DNA of 23,133 nucleotides, from the NCBI GenBank assembly GCA_020025955.1, contig JAHHRF010000028.1, positions 1 through 23,133 of the forward strand. The letters are read 5' to 3'. The notes beneath the pieces are model-generated. The model was given only the letters and a program-made list of their open reading frames with translations, did no database searches and was not told the DNA's origin. Below, one piece after another: positions 14,153 to 21,877 of the stretch. How positions within the stretch are numbered: the first letter of the stretch is position 1; each line of letters begins with the position of its first letter. A program made the position numbers and the translations under genes. The DNA is from Sutterella sp. GTDB lineage: Bacteria; Pseudomonadota; Gammaproteobacteria; Burkholderiales; Burkholderiaceae_F.

Positions 14153-15295
14153 ATGAGCGAGACCGCGAACCCGTCGACGTTTTCCTCGGCCGACGTTACG
14201 TTTATGGAGCGGGCCCTCGCCGTCTCGGATGGGGCGCGACCGATTAGTCCCCCCAATCCCAATGTGGGCTGCGTCTTAGTGAAAGACGGTCGCATCATCG
14301 GAGAAGGCCACACCCAAGCCGTAGGCGGCCCGCACGCCGAAGTGATGGCGTTGCGTGACGCCTTACGGCGTAACGAATCCACAGAAGGCGCCACCGCTTA
14401 TGTGACGCTTGAGCCCTGCTCGCACACGGGGCGCACGCCCCCGTGCTGTGATGCGCTCCTGCGCGCGGGGATCACCCGCGTGGTGGCGGCCTTAACGGAC
14501 CCCAACCCGCTGGTGGCCGGTCAAGGCTTAGCGCGCTTAAAAGCCGCGGGTGTTGAGGTGGCGTCGGGCCTTTTAGCCCACGAAGCTGAAGCCCGTATGG
14601 CGGGCTTTTTAAAGCGTATGCGAGAGGGGACCCCCTATGTGCGTTTAAAAGCCGCCGCCACGTTGGACGGGCGCACCGCCTTTCCTAATGGCGAGAGCGT
14701 TTGGATTACGGGAGACGCGGCCCGCGAAGACGGTCGACGTTTCCGAGCGATTTCGGGCGCCATCGTAACCGGGATTGGAACGGTGTTGGCGGACGATCCG
14801 CAGATGACTGTGCGCGATGCTGAGTGCCCGCGCGAGCCTTTACGCGTAGTGATTGACCCCCGTTGGGAAACGCCTGTGGGGGCCAAGATCCTGGCGCACC
14901 CCTCGCCCGTTTTAATCGTGGGGACGACGCCTCAAACCCCACAGGAAGACGCTCGTCAGGCGGCCTTGGCGGCGTTACCCAACGTAAGCGTTTGGGTGCT
15001 CGACAAGGCGGGGGCTCGACGCCACGTTGACCTTCAGCAATTCCTTATAAAATTAGCCCAAGATTATTCTGTAAACGATGTGCACCTGGAAGCGGGTGAA
15101 CGCTTAAATGGCGCCTTTTTGTCGGACGATTTAGTCGATGAAATTGTGCTCTATCAAGCGCCTTGCTTTTTTGGGGCAGGAAAAGGCATTGCCACGATTC
15201 CTTTGCCCGCGAGCCCCGGCGCCGCGACCCGATGGCGCCTCGTTTCGACCACGACTTTCGACCACGATCTACGTATTCTTTTGAGGAGAAACTAA
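14153..15295 (+). CDS. ribD: Bifunctional riboflavin biosynthesis protein RibD
   Basis: Carries out the deaminase and reductase steps that convert the GTP cyclohydrolase II product toward 5-amino-6-ribitylamino-uracil phosphate. The 380 residues hold an N-terminal deaminase domain with zinc ligands His61 (HAEV), Cys89 and Cys98 (LEPCSHTGRTPPC), and a C-terminal reductase domain (from about 160, RLKAAATLDGRTA). It starts 3 bases after nrdR with AAAGG next to the ATG, so translation is probably coupled. ribE follows after 3 bases. Needed substrate comes from RibA, which is not encoded here. Confidence 0.97.
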   Translation: MSETANPSTFSSADVTFMERALAVSDGARPISPPNPNVGCVLVKDGRIIGEGHTQAVGGPHAEVMALRDALRRNESTEGATAYVTLEPCSHTGRTPPCCDALLRAGITRVVAALTDPNPLVAGQGLARLKAAGVEVASGLLAHEAEARMAGFLKRMREGTPYVRLKAAATLDGRTAFPNGESVWITGDAAREDGRRFRAISGAIVTGIGTVLADDPQMTVRDAECPREPLRVVIDPRWETPVGAKILAHPSPVLIVGTTPQTPQEDARQAALAALPNVSVWVLDKAGARRHVDLQQFLIKLAQDYSVNDVHLEAGERLNGAFLSDDLVDEIVLYQAPCFFGAGKGIATIPLPASPGAATRWRLVSTTTFDHDLRILLRRN

Positions 15296-15298
15296 CTT

Positions 15299-15928
15299 AT
15301 GTTTACCGGTATTGTTCAAGCCATTGGTAAAGTCCGCGAACCCGAAGTTTTAGGCGACGGCGTGCGCTTAACCATCTGGGCCCCGACTTTAGGGCTCGAC
15401 TCCGTGGCCATTGGCGACTCGATCGCTGTGAACGGCGCTTGCATGACGGTCGTCAACAAGACCGATAAGGACGAGTTCGTGATTGAAGTCTCCGCCGAGA
15501 GCCTTTCCAAAACCACGGGGTTAGACACCTTTGGCGAAGTGAACTTGGAAAAGGCCATGCGCGTGGGCGACCGCTTAGACGGTCACATCGTGAGCGGTCA
15601 CGTTGACGGCGTCGGTCAGGTGGAAAGCTTTGACCAGATCGCCGAGAGCGTTCGTCTTGTGATTCGTGCTCCGCGCGTCTTGTCGAAGTATTTGGCCTAC
15701 AAGGGCTCGATTACGGTAAACGGCGTGTCGTTAACCATCAACTCCGTGGAAGACACGGCGTTGGATACCTTGGTGAGCATCAACTTGATTCCCCACACGG
15801 TGGAAGTCACCACGCTTAAACATTTAAAGCCCCAGTCGTACGTCAACTTAGAAGTCGATACCATTGCGCGCTATGTGGAGCGCATGATGAGCCTTCAGAA
15901 TAAAGAAGACGACGATCTCTTTATCTAA
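15299..15928 (+). CDS. ribE: Riboflavin synthase, alpha subunit
   Basis: Converts two 6,7-dimethyl-8-ribityllumazine molecules to riboflavin and the RibH substrate. The 209 residues contain the family start MFTGIVQAIGKV and the two tandem lumazine-binding repeats (about 1-97 and 98-195; SGHVDGVGQV begins the second). The C-terminus ends in a short acidic stretch. A strong GAGGAG Shine-Dalgarno is nine bases upstream, inside the end of ribD. The following gene in most betaproteobacteria would be ribBA, but here it is an Old Yellow Enzyme. Confidence 0.97.
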   Translation: MFTGIVQAIGKVREPEVLGDGVRLTIWAPTLGLDSVAIGDSIAVNGACMTVVNKTDKDEFVIEVSAESLSKTTGLDTFGEVNLEKAMRVGDRLDGHIVSGHVDGVGQVESFDQIAESVRLVIRAPRVLSKYLAYKGSITVNGVSLTINSVEDTALDTLVSINLIPHTVEVTTLKHLKPQSYVNLEVDTIARYVERMMSLQNKEDDDLFI

Positions 15929-15946
15929 ACGAAGAAGGATTGCACT

Positions 15947-17026
15947 GTGTCCGTCGCCTCGTTGTTATTTTCCCCGATTACCTTAGGACCCATTACGGTG
16001 ATGAATCGCATTGCCGTGGCGCCGATTCGTATGTTTCGAGCCCGAAGTGGGGTACCGCAGGTCTTCCACCAAATCCACTATGCGAGCTTAGCCGCTGGGG
16101 GCTTGGGGATGCTGACGATTGAAGCGACGGCCGTGAGTCCCGAGGGGCGCACCACCGATCGTGACGTCGGGCTCTTTTCTGAAGAGTGTGAACGCGCCTT
16201 TAAAACCATCATTGACGGGGTGAGGAAATACGCCCCTGACGTGAAAATCGGCATGATGCTCAATCATGCTGGGCGCCGTGGTAGCACCGAGCCCATGACC
16301 GATAAACCCTTGAATTCTTTAGAGGGCGGTTGGGGGACGGTAGCACCTTCGGCCCTTTCGCGTGAGCCCGATGGACTTCGTCCGCGAGAGCTCACCGAAG
16401 AGGAAATCCCCGAACTTATTGACGCCTTCGGGGACGCGGCCGCACGCGCCGTTCGCTGTGGGGTTGATGCCGTGCAGATTAACTGCGCCAATGGTTACCT
16501 CATTCACCAGTTTTTAAGTCCCTTATCCAATCGTCGCATCGACGAGTATGGCGGCCCCTTGGTCTCGCGCATGCGCTTTGGCTTGGAAGTGATTGAACGC
16601 GTACTTAAAGAAACCCAAGGCAAGGTCGCCGTCGGGATTCGCGTGCCCGCGAAAGACTGGCTCGAGGGCGGGATTTATCCCGAGGAGGCCGTACGCTTTA
16701 CGCAGGCCGCCAAAGCCCTTGGGGTGGACTTCGTGGAAGTCGCGACGGGCGGGATTGACGCTCGTGAAGAGATTGCGCTCACGCCTGGTTATCAAGTGGA
16801 GTACGCTGCGCTCATTAAAGCTGAGACGGGGTTGCCCACGTATGCCGGGGGTCGCATTCATGAGCCCGAGTACGCCGAGGCGATTGTGGCAGAGGGACTC
16901 GCTGACGGGATTGACGTGGGTCGTGGCTTCTTGCTTGATCCCCATTGGGGGTGGCATGCCGCGAAAAAGCTCGGCGTTGAGATGGTCAATGTACCGCCAC
17001 AAGTCGCTTTAGCCTACCGTGAATAA
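15947..17026 (+). CDS. Old Yellow Enzyme-like FMN oxidoreductase with altered active site
   Basis: A TIM-barrel NAD(P)H:flavin oxidoreductase of the OYE/YqjM family, 359 residues, GTG start with GAAGGA eight bases upstream. Family segments: SPITLGPITVMNRIAVAPI (9-27), LNHAGR (105-110), GYLIHQFLSPLSNRRIDEYGG (from 183), VDVGRGFLLDP near the end. Motif comparison with YqjM suggests both substrate-anion His of its HAAH motif are Asn here (Asn179 and Asn182 in INCANGYL), and the redox Cys26 position is Arg28. So the FMN fold should be kept but usual ene-reduction of enals/enones is uncertain; other substrates, or a dienoyl-CoA-reductase-like role without the 4Fe-4S domain, are possible. It sits in the rib operon between ribE and ribH, in the place of ribBA, and would use the operon's end product FMN. 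Confidence 0.9.
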   Translation: MSVASLLFSPITLGPITVMNRIAVAPIRMFRARSGVPQVFHQIHYASLAAGGLGMLTIEATAVSPEGRTTDRDVGLFSEECERAFKTIIDGVRKYAPDVKIGMMLNHAGRRGSTEPMTDKPLNSLEGGWGTVAPSALSREPDGLRPRELTEEEIPELIDAFGDAAARAVRCGVDAVQINCANGYLIHQFLSPLSNRRIDEYGGPLVSRMRFGLEVIERVLKETQGKVAVGIRVPAKDWLEGGIYPEEAVRFTQAAKALGVDFVEVATGGIDAREEIALTPGYQVEYAALIKAETGLPTYAGGRIHEPEYAEAIVAEGLADGIDVGRGFLLDPHWGWHAAKKLGVEMVNVPPQVALAYRE

Positions 17027-17137
17027 GAGTTTCAGTTAAACTATCAATTCTTACTTGTTCGTCGGACGTTCGAGAGGCGCTCTGACAACCGTTTTTTACC
17101 GTTTCTGCCCTGCTTGGGGTAGCTTTTGGAGAGTGAC

Positions 17138-17644
17138 ATGGCTGTTGATATCATTCCGTCGAATCTTGATGGCACGGATTTACGCATTGGGATTGTGGTG
17201 GCTCGTTTCAACGAGTACGCCGGTCGCGGTGAATTTGATGCCTGCATGGACGAATTGCGCAAGCTTGGCGTGATGGATGAAGACGTTACGAAGATTTCGG
17301 TGCCTGGCGCCTTGGAAATCCCGTTCGCCTTGCAGCGCTTGGCACTCACGCAAGAGTACGACGCCCTCATCGCCTTAGGCGCCGTGGTGCGTGGTGAAAC
17401 CTATCACTTCGAAGTCGTCTCCAACGAATCCGCTCGTGGGATTTCTTGGTTGAGCCTCGAAGCTGGCATTCCGATTGCTAACGGCATCTTGACGTGCGAA
17501 ACCGACGAACAGTGCGAAGAACGCCTTGATATGAAGGGGCGTGACTGTGCCCGCTGTGCGGTGGAAATGGCCAATTTGGCCCGTGAATTTGTAATCGAGG
17601 ACGACGAAGAGTTTGATGACCTCGATGACGTCGACGCCGAATAA
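17138..17644 (+). CDS. ribH: 6,7-dimethyl-8-ribityllumazine synthase
   Basis: Condenses 5-amino-6-ribitylaminouracil with dihydroxybutanone phosphate to lumazine, the step before RibE. The 168 residues include VVARFNEY (ribityl-pocket), SVPGALEIPFALQRL, and GAVVRGETYHFEVV with the catalytic His90. The C-terminus has an unusual acidic tail (from about 153, EDDEEFDDLDDVD). A TTG at 17126 would extend the frame by four residues, but the ATG at 17138 has GGAGAG four bases upstream. The 111 bases before it hold no gene and no clear promoter or terminator. nusB begins 28 bases after the stop. Confidence 0.97.
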   Translation: MAVDIIPSNLDGTDLRIGIVVARFNEYAGRGEFDACMDELRKLGVMDEDVTKISVPGALEIPFALQRLALTQEYDALIALGAVVRGETYHFEVVSNESARGISWLSLEAGIPIANGILTCETDEQCEERLDMKGRDCARCAVEMANLAREFVIEDDEEFDDLDDVDAE

Positions 17645-17672
17645 TTCGGTCGACGTGCTGTTAGGAGTGAAA

Positions 17673-18167
17673 ATGGAAAAAGCGATGCCGCAGTCCCGCG
17701 GGGCTCGTCATAAGGCCCGTGTCTTTGTTTTATTGGGGCTGTATCAGTGGCTGGCCGATCCCGCGTTGGATTACGCTGCGATTGATGCGCACTTGGAAGG
17801 TTTAATTCAGGATGAGGAAGGTGCTGCGCTCGAAGAGTGTGACATCGACCCGCGTGATTTCGCTCGTTGCGATAAGGCGTTGTTCGCCGAATTGTTAGGG
17901 GGCGTGTTAAACGAACAGGTGCAGGTCTTAGAGACGGTGATGCCGTTTGTGGACCGTGACTTTGATCGTGTGTCCCTGGTTGAGCGTGCCATTTTGATGC
18001 TCGGCACCTACGAATTGCTCTTTTGCTTACACACCCCCTGGCGTGTGGTCATCAACGAATCCGTTGAGTTAGCCAAAGAGTTTGGTAGTGGCTATCGCTT
18101 CACCAACGGCGTCTTGGAAAAGGTGGCTCGTCAAGTGCGTGCGACCGAAATCAACGCTGAAAAATAA
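17673..18167 (+). CDS. nusB: Transcription antitermination protein NusB
   Basis: All-helical protein that binds boxA RNA with NusE/S10 and prevents premature termination in rRNA operons. The 164 residues contain ARHKARVFVLLGLYQWL at the start and the C-terminal helices with RAILMLGTYELLF and VINESVELAKEFGSG, the most conserved NusB segment. The frame is open upstream to 17613, overlapping ribH, but the ATG at 17673 has a good AGGAG Shine-Dalgarno six bases upstream. ribH-nusB is a widely conserved pair. Confidence 0.97.
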   Translation: MEKAMPQSRGARHKARVFVLLGLYQWLADPALDYAAIDAHLEGLIQDEEGAALEECDIDPRDFARCDKALFAELLGGVLNEQVQVLETVMPFVDRDFDRVSLVERAILMLGTYELLFCLHTPWRVVINESVELAKEFGSGYRFTNGVLEKVARQVRATEINAEK

Positions 18168-18233
18168 TTGACCCTTTTTGAGGTCAATGAAAAACCGCTC
18201 AAGACGTCTTACGTGCGCTTTGGGCGGTTTTTT
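18167..18233 (+). terminator. Twin hairpins between nusB and thiL, the second an intrinsic terminator
   Basis: ATTGACC (18167-18173) pairs with GGTCAAT (18182-18188), starting at the last base of the nusB stop. AAAACCGC (18191-18198) then pairs with GCGGTTTT (18224-18231), with further CAAG/CTTTG pairs inside and a T run. It ends only 14 bases before the thiL ATG, so it sits either at the end of nusB or as an attenuator in the thiL leader. Confidence 0.75.
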
Positions 18234-18247
18234 CTTGTGAGGTCCCC

Positions 18248-19237
18248 ATGGCGAGTGAATTTGAATTAATTGCACGGTATTTTTCCCACGCCTACGAGGG
18301 CGTTTGGCCCACGCAGGGACCAGGCGACGACTGTGCCTGGATCGACCCCTTGGGGGAGCGTTTGGCCGTCACCACGGACATGATGGCGTTGGGGACCCAC
18401 TTTTTGCCGGACGCCGACCCCGTCAACGTGGGGCATAAAGCCTTGGCGGTGAATTTGTCCGATTTAGCGGCCGCCGGCGCCGAGCCACGTGCCTTTTTAT
18501 TGGCCTTGGGGTTGCCTGAGGCCAACACCGAATGGCTCTCAGGGTTTTCTCGAGGGTTGCTCGACGAAGCGACGACTTACGGCTGCGCCCTCATCGGGGG
18601 CGACACGACCCGCACCCCGCAGGTAAACGGCATTCACGCCCCCGTGACGATTAGCATTACCGCGATGGGCGCTGTGCCCCCAAACGGGGCCTTAACCCGC
18701 TCGGGCGCGAGCCCTGGAGACGACATTTGGGTGAGTGGCACCCTGGGGGACGCCTTTGTGGCCCTAGGGATTCGGCAAGGAAAGATTGTCCCCGTAGCGG
18801 GCACTGAAGGGGCGCTTTTTTCCCGCATGGATCGCCCCACGCCTCGCGTGCGTTTAGGGCTGGCTTTGCGTGGTGTGGCCTCCGCTTGCGCCGATATTTC
18901 CGACGGGCTCGCGGCGGACTTAGGGCACATTTTAGAGCGTAGCCACGTGGGGGCTGTCATTAAGGAAACCCGTCTCCCCGTAAGCGTTGCGCTATCTCAC
19001 TATCCGCGATCACTGGTGCGCCAAGCCCAACTCACCGGGGGCGATGATTATGAGCTCGTTTTCACGGCCTCTCCTAGCGCACGCCCCACGATTGAGGCCT
19101 TATCCGCCCAGTTGGCGTTGCCGTTGTCGAGGATTGGTTGTGTCGAGCCGCTCACTTTAGGCCATAATTTGAGTGTAGAAACCGAAGCGGGTGAGCGAAA
19201 GCCCCTGAGCGGTGGCTTTGACCATTTTGGCGACTGA
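18248..19237 (+). CDS. thiL: Thiamine-monophosphate kinase
   Basis: Phosphorylates thiamine monophosphate to the cofactor thiamine pyrophosphate. The 329 residues fit the PurM/ThiL ATP-binding fold. Seen are the metal-binding GPGDDCAWI (24-32), TTDMMALGTHF, GHKALAVNLSDLAAAGAEP, GCALIGGDTTR and ACADISDGLAADLG. A GTGAGG ribosome-binding sequence is six bases before the ATG. A terminator ends 14 bases upstream, leaving no room for an independent promoter downstream of it. No TPP riboswitch consensus is visible. pgpA follows after 86 bases. Confidence 0.97.
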   Translation: MASEFELIARYFSHAYEGVWPTQGPGDDCAWIDPLGERLAVTTDMMALGTHFLPDADPVNVGHKALAVNLSDLAAAGAEPRAFLLALGLPEANTEWLSGFSRGLLDEATTYGCALIGGDTTRTPQVNGIHAPVTISITAMGAVPPNGALTRSGASPGDDIWVSGTLGDAFVALGIRQGKIVPVAGTEGALFSRMDRPTPRVRLGLALRGVASACADISDGLAADLGHILERSHVGAVIKETRLPVSVALSHYPRSLVRQAQLTGGDDYELVFTASPSARPTIEALSAQLALPLSRIGCVEPLTLGHNLSVETEAGERKPLSGGFDHFGD

Positions 19238-19323
19238 CCCCTTTACCGACTAACGCCCGAGAGACGACCCCTTTGCTCTTGGTGCGCTCTTTACTCACCT
19301 CTCTTTGCGTGGGAAACCAAGCT

Positions 19324-19842
19324 ATGTTTGAAAAATATTCCGACTCGAACCCTGTCAATCAAGTCCCCTTGACGTACGCCAAAGCCACTCAAAACCTCTG
19401 GCACGCCTTAGCCACCTGTGCGGGGGCGGGGAGCGTCGGCAAGGGCGCTGGGACCCTCGGGACCGTGATTGGGGCGCTTCTCTTTATTGTGCTCAGCCCC
19501 TCGGTGAGCCAAGGCGTCTGGCTCGGGCTCGTGGCCCTTTTCTTCGTGCTGGGCGCCATCGCCTCGCAAAAACTCTCGGACGCCTTAGGGGTGGACGACC
19601 ATGGTGGGATCATCATCGACGAGGTCGTTGCGATTTGGTTGGTCTACGCGTTAATCCCGGCCGGGATTGGCAGTTGGCTCCTTGGCTTTATCGCGTTTCG
19701 AATTTTTGATATCGTGAAGTTACCCCCCGTGAGCAGTCTCGACGAGAAGCTCAAAAACGGCTGGGGCATTATGTTGGATGACATCCTGGCGGCGCTCTAC
19801 GCGATCGTGGTGGTCCAACTCTTACTGTGGCTCTTTAGCTAA
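19324..19842 (+). CDS. pgpA: Phosphatidylglycerophosphatase A
   Basis: Inner-membrane enzyme that removes the 3'-phosphate of phosphatidylglycerophosphate to make phosphatidylglycerol. The 172 residues contain the family segments CAGAGSVGKGAGTLGT (about 33-48) and the acidic motif DDHGGIIIDEVVAIW (about 92-106), with several hydrophobic segments (about 47-65, 68-84, 100-120, 150-171). The ATG at 19324 is used; a TTG at 19273 would add 17 residues lacking family character. The ribosome-binding sequence is weak. thiL-pgpA is a common proteobacterial neighbourhood, and a strong terminator follows. Confidence 0.95.
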   Translation: MFEKYSDSNPVNQVPLTYAKATQNLWHALATCAGAGSVGKGAGTLGTVIGALLFIVLSPSVSQGVWLGLVALFFVLGAIASQKLSDALGVDDHGGIIIDEVVAIWLVYALIPAGIGSWLLGFIAFRIFDIVKLPPVSSLDEKLKNGWGIMLDDILAALYAIVVVQLLLWLFS

Positions 19843-19855
19843 CGAGAAAAACGGA

Positions 19856-19903
19856 GGCGGCCTTGGCCGCCCTAAAAAGGAGCGCTCGTCACGCTCCTTT
19901 TTT
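19856..19903 (+). terminator. Terminator of thiL-pgpA (with preceding GC hairpin)
   Basis: GGCGGCC (19856-19862)/GGCCGCC (19865-19871) is followed by AAAAAGGAGCG (19874-19884)/CGCTCCTTTTT (from 19892), ending in a T run to 19903. Confidence 0.87.
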
Positions 19904-19970
19904 CCGCTTAGGGTTTTGGGTAGCCCTGGTAGGAAAACCCGAATAGAATACCCCGCAAATGGGAAAAATG

Positions 19971-20525
19971 ATGACAACGATTGAAGCCGTGCTCGAACAA
20001 GTGAGTGCGCTCGCCTTGGATCAGCACCACGTGTTGGTGACGGCTGAGAGCTGCACCGGGGGCATGATTGCCGAAGCCATGACGCGTTTGCCAGGGAGTT
20101 CTGCCTGGGTAGAAGGGGGCTTTGTAACCTATACCGAACACGCGAAAACCGCCTACCTCGATGTGGCGCCCGATCTTATTGCCCAGTACGGGGTGGTGAG
20201 TGAACCGGTGGCAGCCGCCATGGCGCGTGGCGCCTTGGCGCGCTCCGTGAGCGCTACGCTCGCGATGTCAGTGACAGGCATAGCGGGCCCAGGAGGCGGG
20301 ACCCCTGAAACCCCCGTGGGCACCGTGTGCCTGGGGTGGGCGGAGCGCTTCAACGACGTGATTGTCACTTATGCCCGTACGCTTTACTTCTCGGGGGATC
20401 GTGAAAACGTCCGACGCGCTGCGACCTTAACGGCGCTCGAAGGCGTCATCGCCCTGATGGGGCACCAGAATCCCATTGATATGCCCGCGCGTGCCGCGGT
20501 GGATGCGCCAAGCGCTCACTCTTAA
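19971..20525 (+). CDS. pncC: Nicotinamide-nucleotide amidohydrolase (CinA C-terminal family)
   Basis: Deamidates NMN to nicotinic acid mononucleotide, recycling the NMN released by DNA ligase. This is the stand-alone CinA C-terminal domain, without the N-terminal molybdopterin-like (COG1058) domain. Motifs: VTAESCTGGMIAEAM (about 24-38), GGFVTYTEHAKTAYLDV, YGVVSEPVAAAMARGA and VTGIAGPGGGTPETPVGTV, which hold the Ser/Tyr/Lys catalytic residues of the family. ATGs at 19959, 19968 and 19971 are all in frame; 19971 is best spaced from GGGA at 19961-19964. A TAGAAT box at 19944-19949 suggests a very short leader. The C-terminal 20 residues are low complexity. Confidence 0.93.
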   Translation: MTTIEAVLEQVSALALDQHHVLVTAESCTGGMIAEAMTRLPGSSAWVEGGFVTYTEHAKTAYLDVAPDLIAQYGVVSEPVAAAMARGALARSVSATLAMSVTGIAGPGGGTPETPVGTVCLGWAERFNDVIVTYARTLYFSGDRENVRRAATLTALEGVIALMGHQNPIDMPARAAVDAPSAHS

Positions 20526-20543
20526 TTACCACACCTTTTATTC

Positions 20544-21869
20544 ATGACAGAAATATTGCTTTTGTTGGTCTTAATTGCCATTAACGGTTCCCTCGCGATG
20601 AGTGAAATTGCCTTAGTGGCAAGCCGACGAGCGCGCTTACAAACCTTGGTTGAAGAAGGGCGCCCCGGGGCGAAACGCGCCATTGAATTAAGCGAAGAGC
20701 CCACGCGTGCGTTATCCACCATTCAGGTGGGGATCACCAGTATCGGGGTCCTCTCCGGGATTGTGGGGCAAGCAGCGTTAGCGAAGCCCGTGGCCAACTG
20801 GTTAGTGAGCGTTAGTTCCTTGAGTTACGCCACCGCGGAGAGCATTGGGATTGCACTCGTGGTGGTCTTGGTGACGTACTTTTCCATCGTGCTGGGCGAA
20901 TTGGTCCCGAAGCGCTTTGGTCAGATGGCGCCAGAAAATGTGGCTTGCCGTATTGCCCCGCCGCTCCATTGGTTAAGCGTCATTGCCCGCCCCTTTGTGT
21001 CGTTATTAACCTTGTCGACGACGGGCATTTTAAAGCTTGCTCGCTTGGATCAGGATGAAGCCTCGAGCGTGACGGAAGAAGAAATTCACGCCATGATCGC
21101 CGAAGGGGAACAAAGTGGCGTGATTGAGCGCGCTGAGCGCGAAATGGTGCGTAACGTGTTCCGACTCGACGACCGCCAGGTGGGGTCCTTGATGACGCCT
21201 AGAAGCGTCATTGAATGGTTAGACCTCAATGACGACAAGGACGTGAATTTAGCCAAGCTTCGTAACGCCAAACACTCGCGCCTTCCCGTCTGTTTAGGGG
21301 GTTTAGACGATGTCAAGGGCATTGCCTCCACGTTTTCACTCTTGCAACAGATGATGAAAAAGGGCGAAAGTAAGCTCACGGATAAGTTATTAACGCCCCT
21401 CTATGTGCCCGAGACCTTAACCGGGATGGAGCTCTTAGAGAATTTCCGCAAAACGGACGCGAATTTAGCGCTCGTTGTGGATGAATACGGGGAAGTGCAA
21501 GGGGTGGTGACGCCGCGTGACCTCCTAGAAGCCATTGCGGGGGAATTCGCCACGGAAGAACCCGATGACCAGTTTGTCTACCGTCGTGAAGACGGCACGT
21601 TCTTGTTGGATGGGATGATCGCCATCCCCGAAATGAAGGACGTTTTAGGCTTAAAGCACGTTCCTGCGGAAGATGAACCGGGGCGTTATAACACGCTCGC
21701 GGGCATGATCATGTTCATGCTCGGGCGTATGCCACGTGTGACCGACGTCGTGATTTGGGACAACTGGCGCTTTGAGATTGTGGACATGGATGTCCGACGC
21801 ATCGACAAGGTGCTCGTGACCCCACAACCGGTGAGCGCCACTCAACCTGACGTCATCAAAGAGGATTAA
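20544..21869 (+). CDS. CNNM/CorC-type (DUF21-CBS-CorC_HlyC) membrane protein
   Basis: A 441-residue 'hemolysin family' protein, in the group implicated in Mg2+/Co2+ or other divalent cation transport. An N-terminal DUF21 domain with hydrophobic segments (about 1-20, 65-85, 92-120, 140-165) contains GSLAMSEIALVASRRARL and FSIVLGELVPKRF. A CBS pair follows (about 215-335, with LMTPRS and LALVVDEYGEVQGVVTPRDLLEAI). A C-terminal CorC_HlyC domain follows (about 345-425). No Shine-Dalgarno is visible before the ATG (the preceding bases are pyrimidine-rich), yet the N-terminus is what the family shows; translation may depend on coupling to the preceding gene, whose stop is 18 bases away. Transport function is from family knowledge only; old hemolysin naming should not be taken literally. 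Confidence 0.94.
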   Translation: MTEILLLLVLIAINGSLAMSEIALVASRRARLQTLVEEGRPGAKRAIELSEEPTRALSTIQVGITSIGVLSGIVGQAALAKPVANWLVSVSSLSYATAESIGIALVVVLVTYFSIVLGELVPKRFGQMAPENVACRIAPPLHWLSVIARPFVSLLTLSTTGILKLARLDQDEASSVTEEEIHAMIAEGEQSGVIERAEREMVRNVFRLDDRQVGSLMTPRSVIEWLDLNDDKDVNLAKLRNAKHSRLPVCLGGLDDVKGIASTFSLLQQMMKKGESKLTDKLLTPLYVPETLTGMELLENFRKTDANLALVVDEYGEVQGVVTPRDLLEAIAGEFATEEPDDQFVYRREDGTFLLDGMIAIPEMKDVLGLKHVPAEDEPGRYNTLAGMIMFMLGRMPRVTDVVIWDNWRFEIVDMDVRRIDKVLVTPQPVSATQPDVIKED

Positions 21870-21877
21870 GGGAAGCC

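Noticed and set aside
18168..18247. TPP riboswitch upstream of thiL
   Set aside because: The conserved CTGAGA and related thi-box segments are absent, and the spacer is too short.
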